Below are positions 63,622 to 64,000 of a stretch of DNA of 64,000 bases, piece by piece (position 1 is the first letter of the stretch; each line of letters opens with the position of its first letter). The position numbers and the translations under genes were made by a program. The DNA is from Zymoseptoria tritici IPO323 (taxonomy: Eukaryota > Ascomycota > Dothideomycetes > Mycosphaerellales > Mycosphaerellaceae), in assembly GCF_000219625.1 (NCBI RefSeq), contig NC_018214.1:744001-808000 (forward strand). Reading direction: 5' to 3'. The notes beneath the pieces were generated by a model. The model saw only the letters and a list, made by a program, of their open reading frames with translations, was not told where the DNA came from and did not search any database.

Positions 63622-64000
63622 TCAAATCTGCCTAATCTCTTTTCCTTTGCCTTCTGGCCTTTCTGTTTCCCACTCATCTCGGAGGACCGCGTACACTGTG
63701 TCCGTCAACAAAATCAATAATGCCAGGCTCCATACCAGCGTGATGGCGTAGAAGAAATTCGCATTTCCAGATCCCGCATATATCCACAAATGATGGAAAG
63801 CCGGACCCAAGAGTGTGGCATAAAGCAGCGCCGCGAGCGCCGGGAATGTATAGCGGTGTGTAGAGCAAACTAAGACGTTGTTAGTTCAGCGTCGGCATGG
63901 CTTGAGTACAGACAAGACTTACGCTCGAACACATGCCCCAACAAACACAGCGCGCTCAACCACCCTCCTACATCTCCCACATTCGCATACGGCTGAAAGA
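63622..64000 (-). CDS. GPI transamidase subunit PIG-U/Gab1-like, C-terminal exons (partial)
   Basis: The last exon 63869..63622 and part of the previous one, >64000..63923, are present. The intron 63870..63922 has a gtaagt donor, ctaac branch-like box and cttag acceptor, phase 1. The upstream exon encodes FQPYANVGDVGGWLSALCLL followed by a hydrophobic helix. The last exon encodes RYTFPALAALLYATLLGPAF, then HHLWIYAGSGNANFFYAITL and a final membrane helix, ending in a short charged tail. These segments match the end of PIG-U/Gab1, the multi-spanning ER subunit of the GPI transamidase that attaches proteins to GPI anchors. The 5' part lies beyond the right edge. The family assignment rests on the GSGNANFFYAITL block. 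Confidence 0.8.

Overview
The window is nuclear DNA of a filamentous ascomycete (Pezizomycotina, most likely a dothideomycete). The evidence is intron-bearing genes on both strands with 49-95 bp introns, mostly GTRNGY donors and YAG acceptors, fungal housekeeping proteins (SPT5, RLP24, TIM14/PAM18, N-myristoyltransferase, JIP5, PIG-U), and fungal accessory families (microbial-type rhodopsin, UstYa/DUF3328 proteins, small secreted cysteine-rich proteins). I saw no tRNA, rRNA, CRISPR array or intact transposon. All exon structures were worked out by eye from splice sites and reading frames.

Layout. 0-9 kb is dense and conserved: the 3' part of SPT5, a large two-exon unknown, a thioredoxin-fold protein, a START-like protein, and a divergent TIM14/RLP24 pair. 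9-15.6 kb is gene-poor, but holds two short three-exon genes for related six-cysteine secreted proteins (9813-10125 and 11050-11521). 15.6-31.3 kb has a J-domain protein, an unknown, two tail-to-tail glutathione S-transferase genes, an NT-C2 protein, a large dual-specificity phosphatase, one poorly resolved locus and an RPEL-repeat protein. 31-43.3 kb has a five-exon rhodopsin with proton-pump residues, a metallophosphoesterase, a KEN-box unknown, N-myristoyltransferase and a zinc alcohol dehydrogenase.

43.3-58.7 kb is an accessory island and the most interesting part. It contains three divergent paralogues of an RBR-like (IBR plus RING2) protein, a six-cysteine secreted protein, an F-box/DUF7730-like protein, a serine carboxypeptidase (S10) pseudogene with an in-frame stop, and two UstYa-like genes (HxxHC twice each). 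Between the UstYa genes lie a small two-exon membrane protein and a spliceable minus-strand reading frame encoding four octapeptide repeats. UstYa proteins modify ribosomal peptides or other natural products, so this interval could be a small undescribed RiPP-type locus. No convincing precursor with dibasic cleavage sites was found, so that is inference.

58.9-64 kb returns to conserved genes: a GH36/raffinose-synthase-like enzyme, the ribosome-biogenesis WD protein JIP5, and the last exons of a PIG-U-like GPI transamidase subunit running off the right edge.
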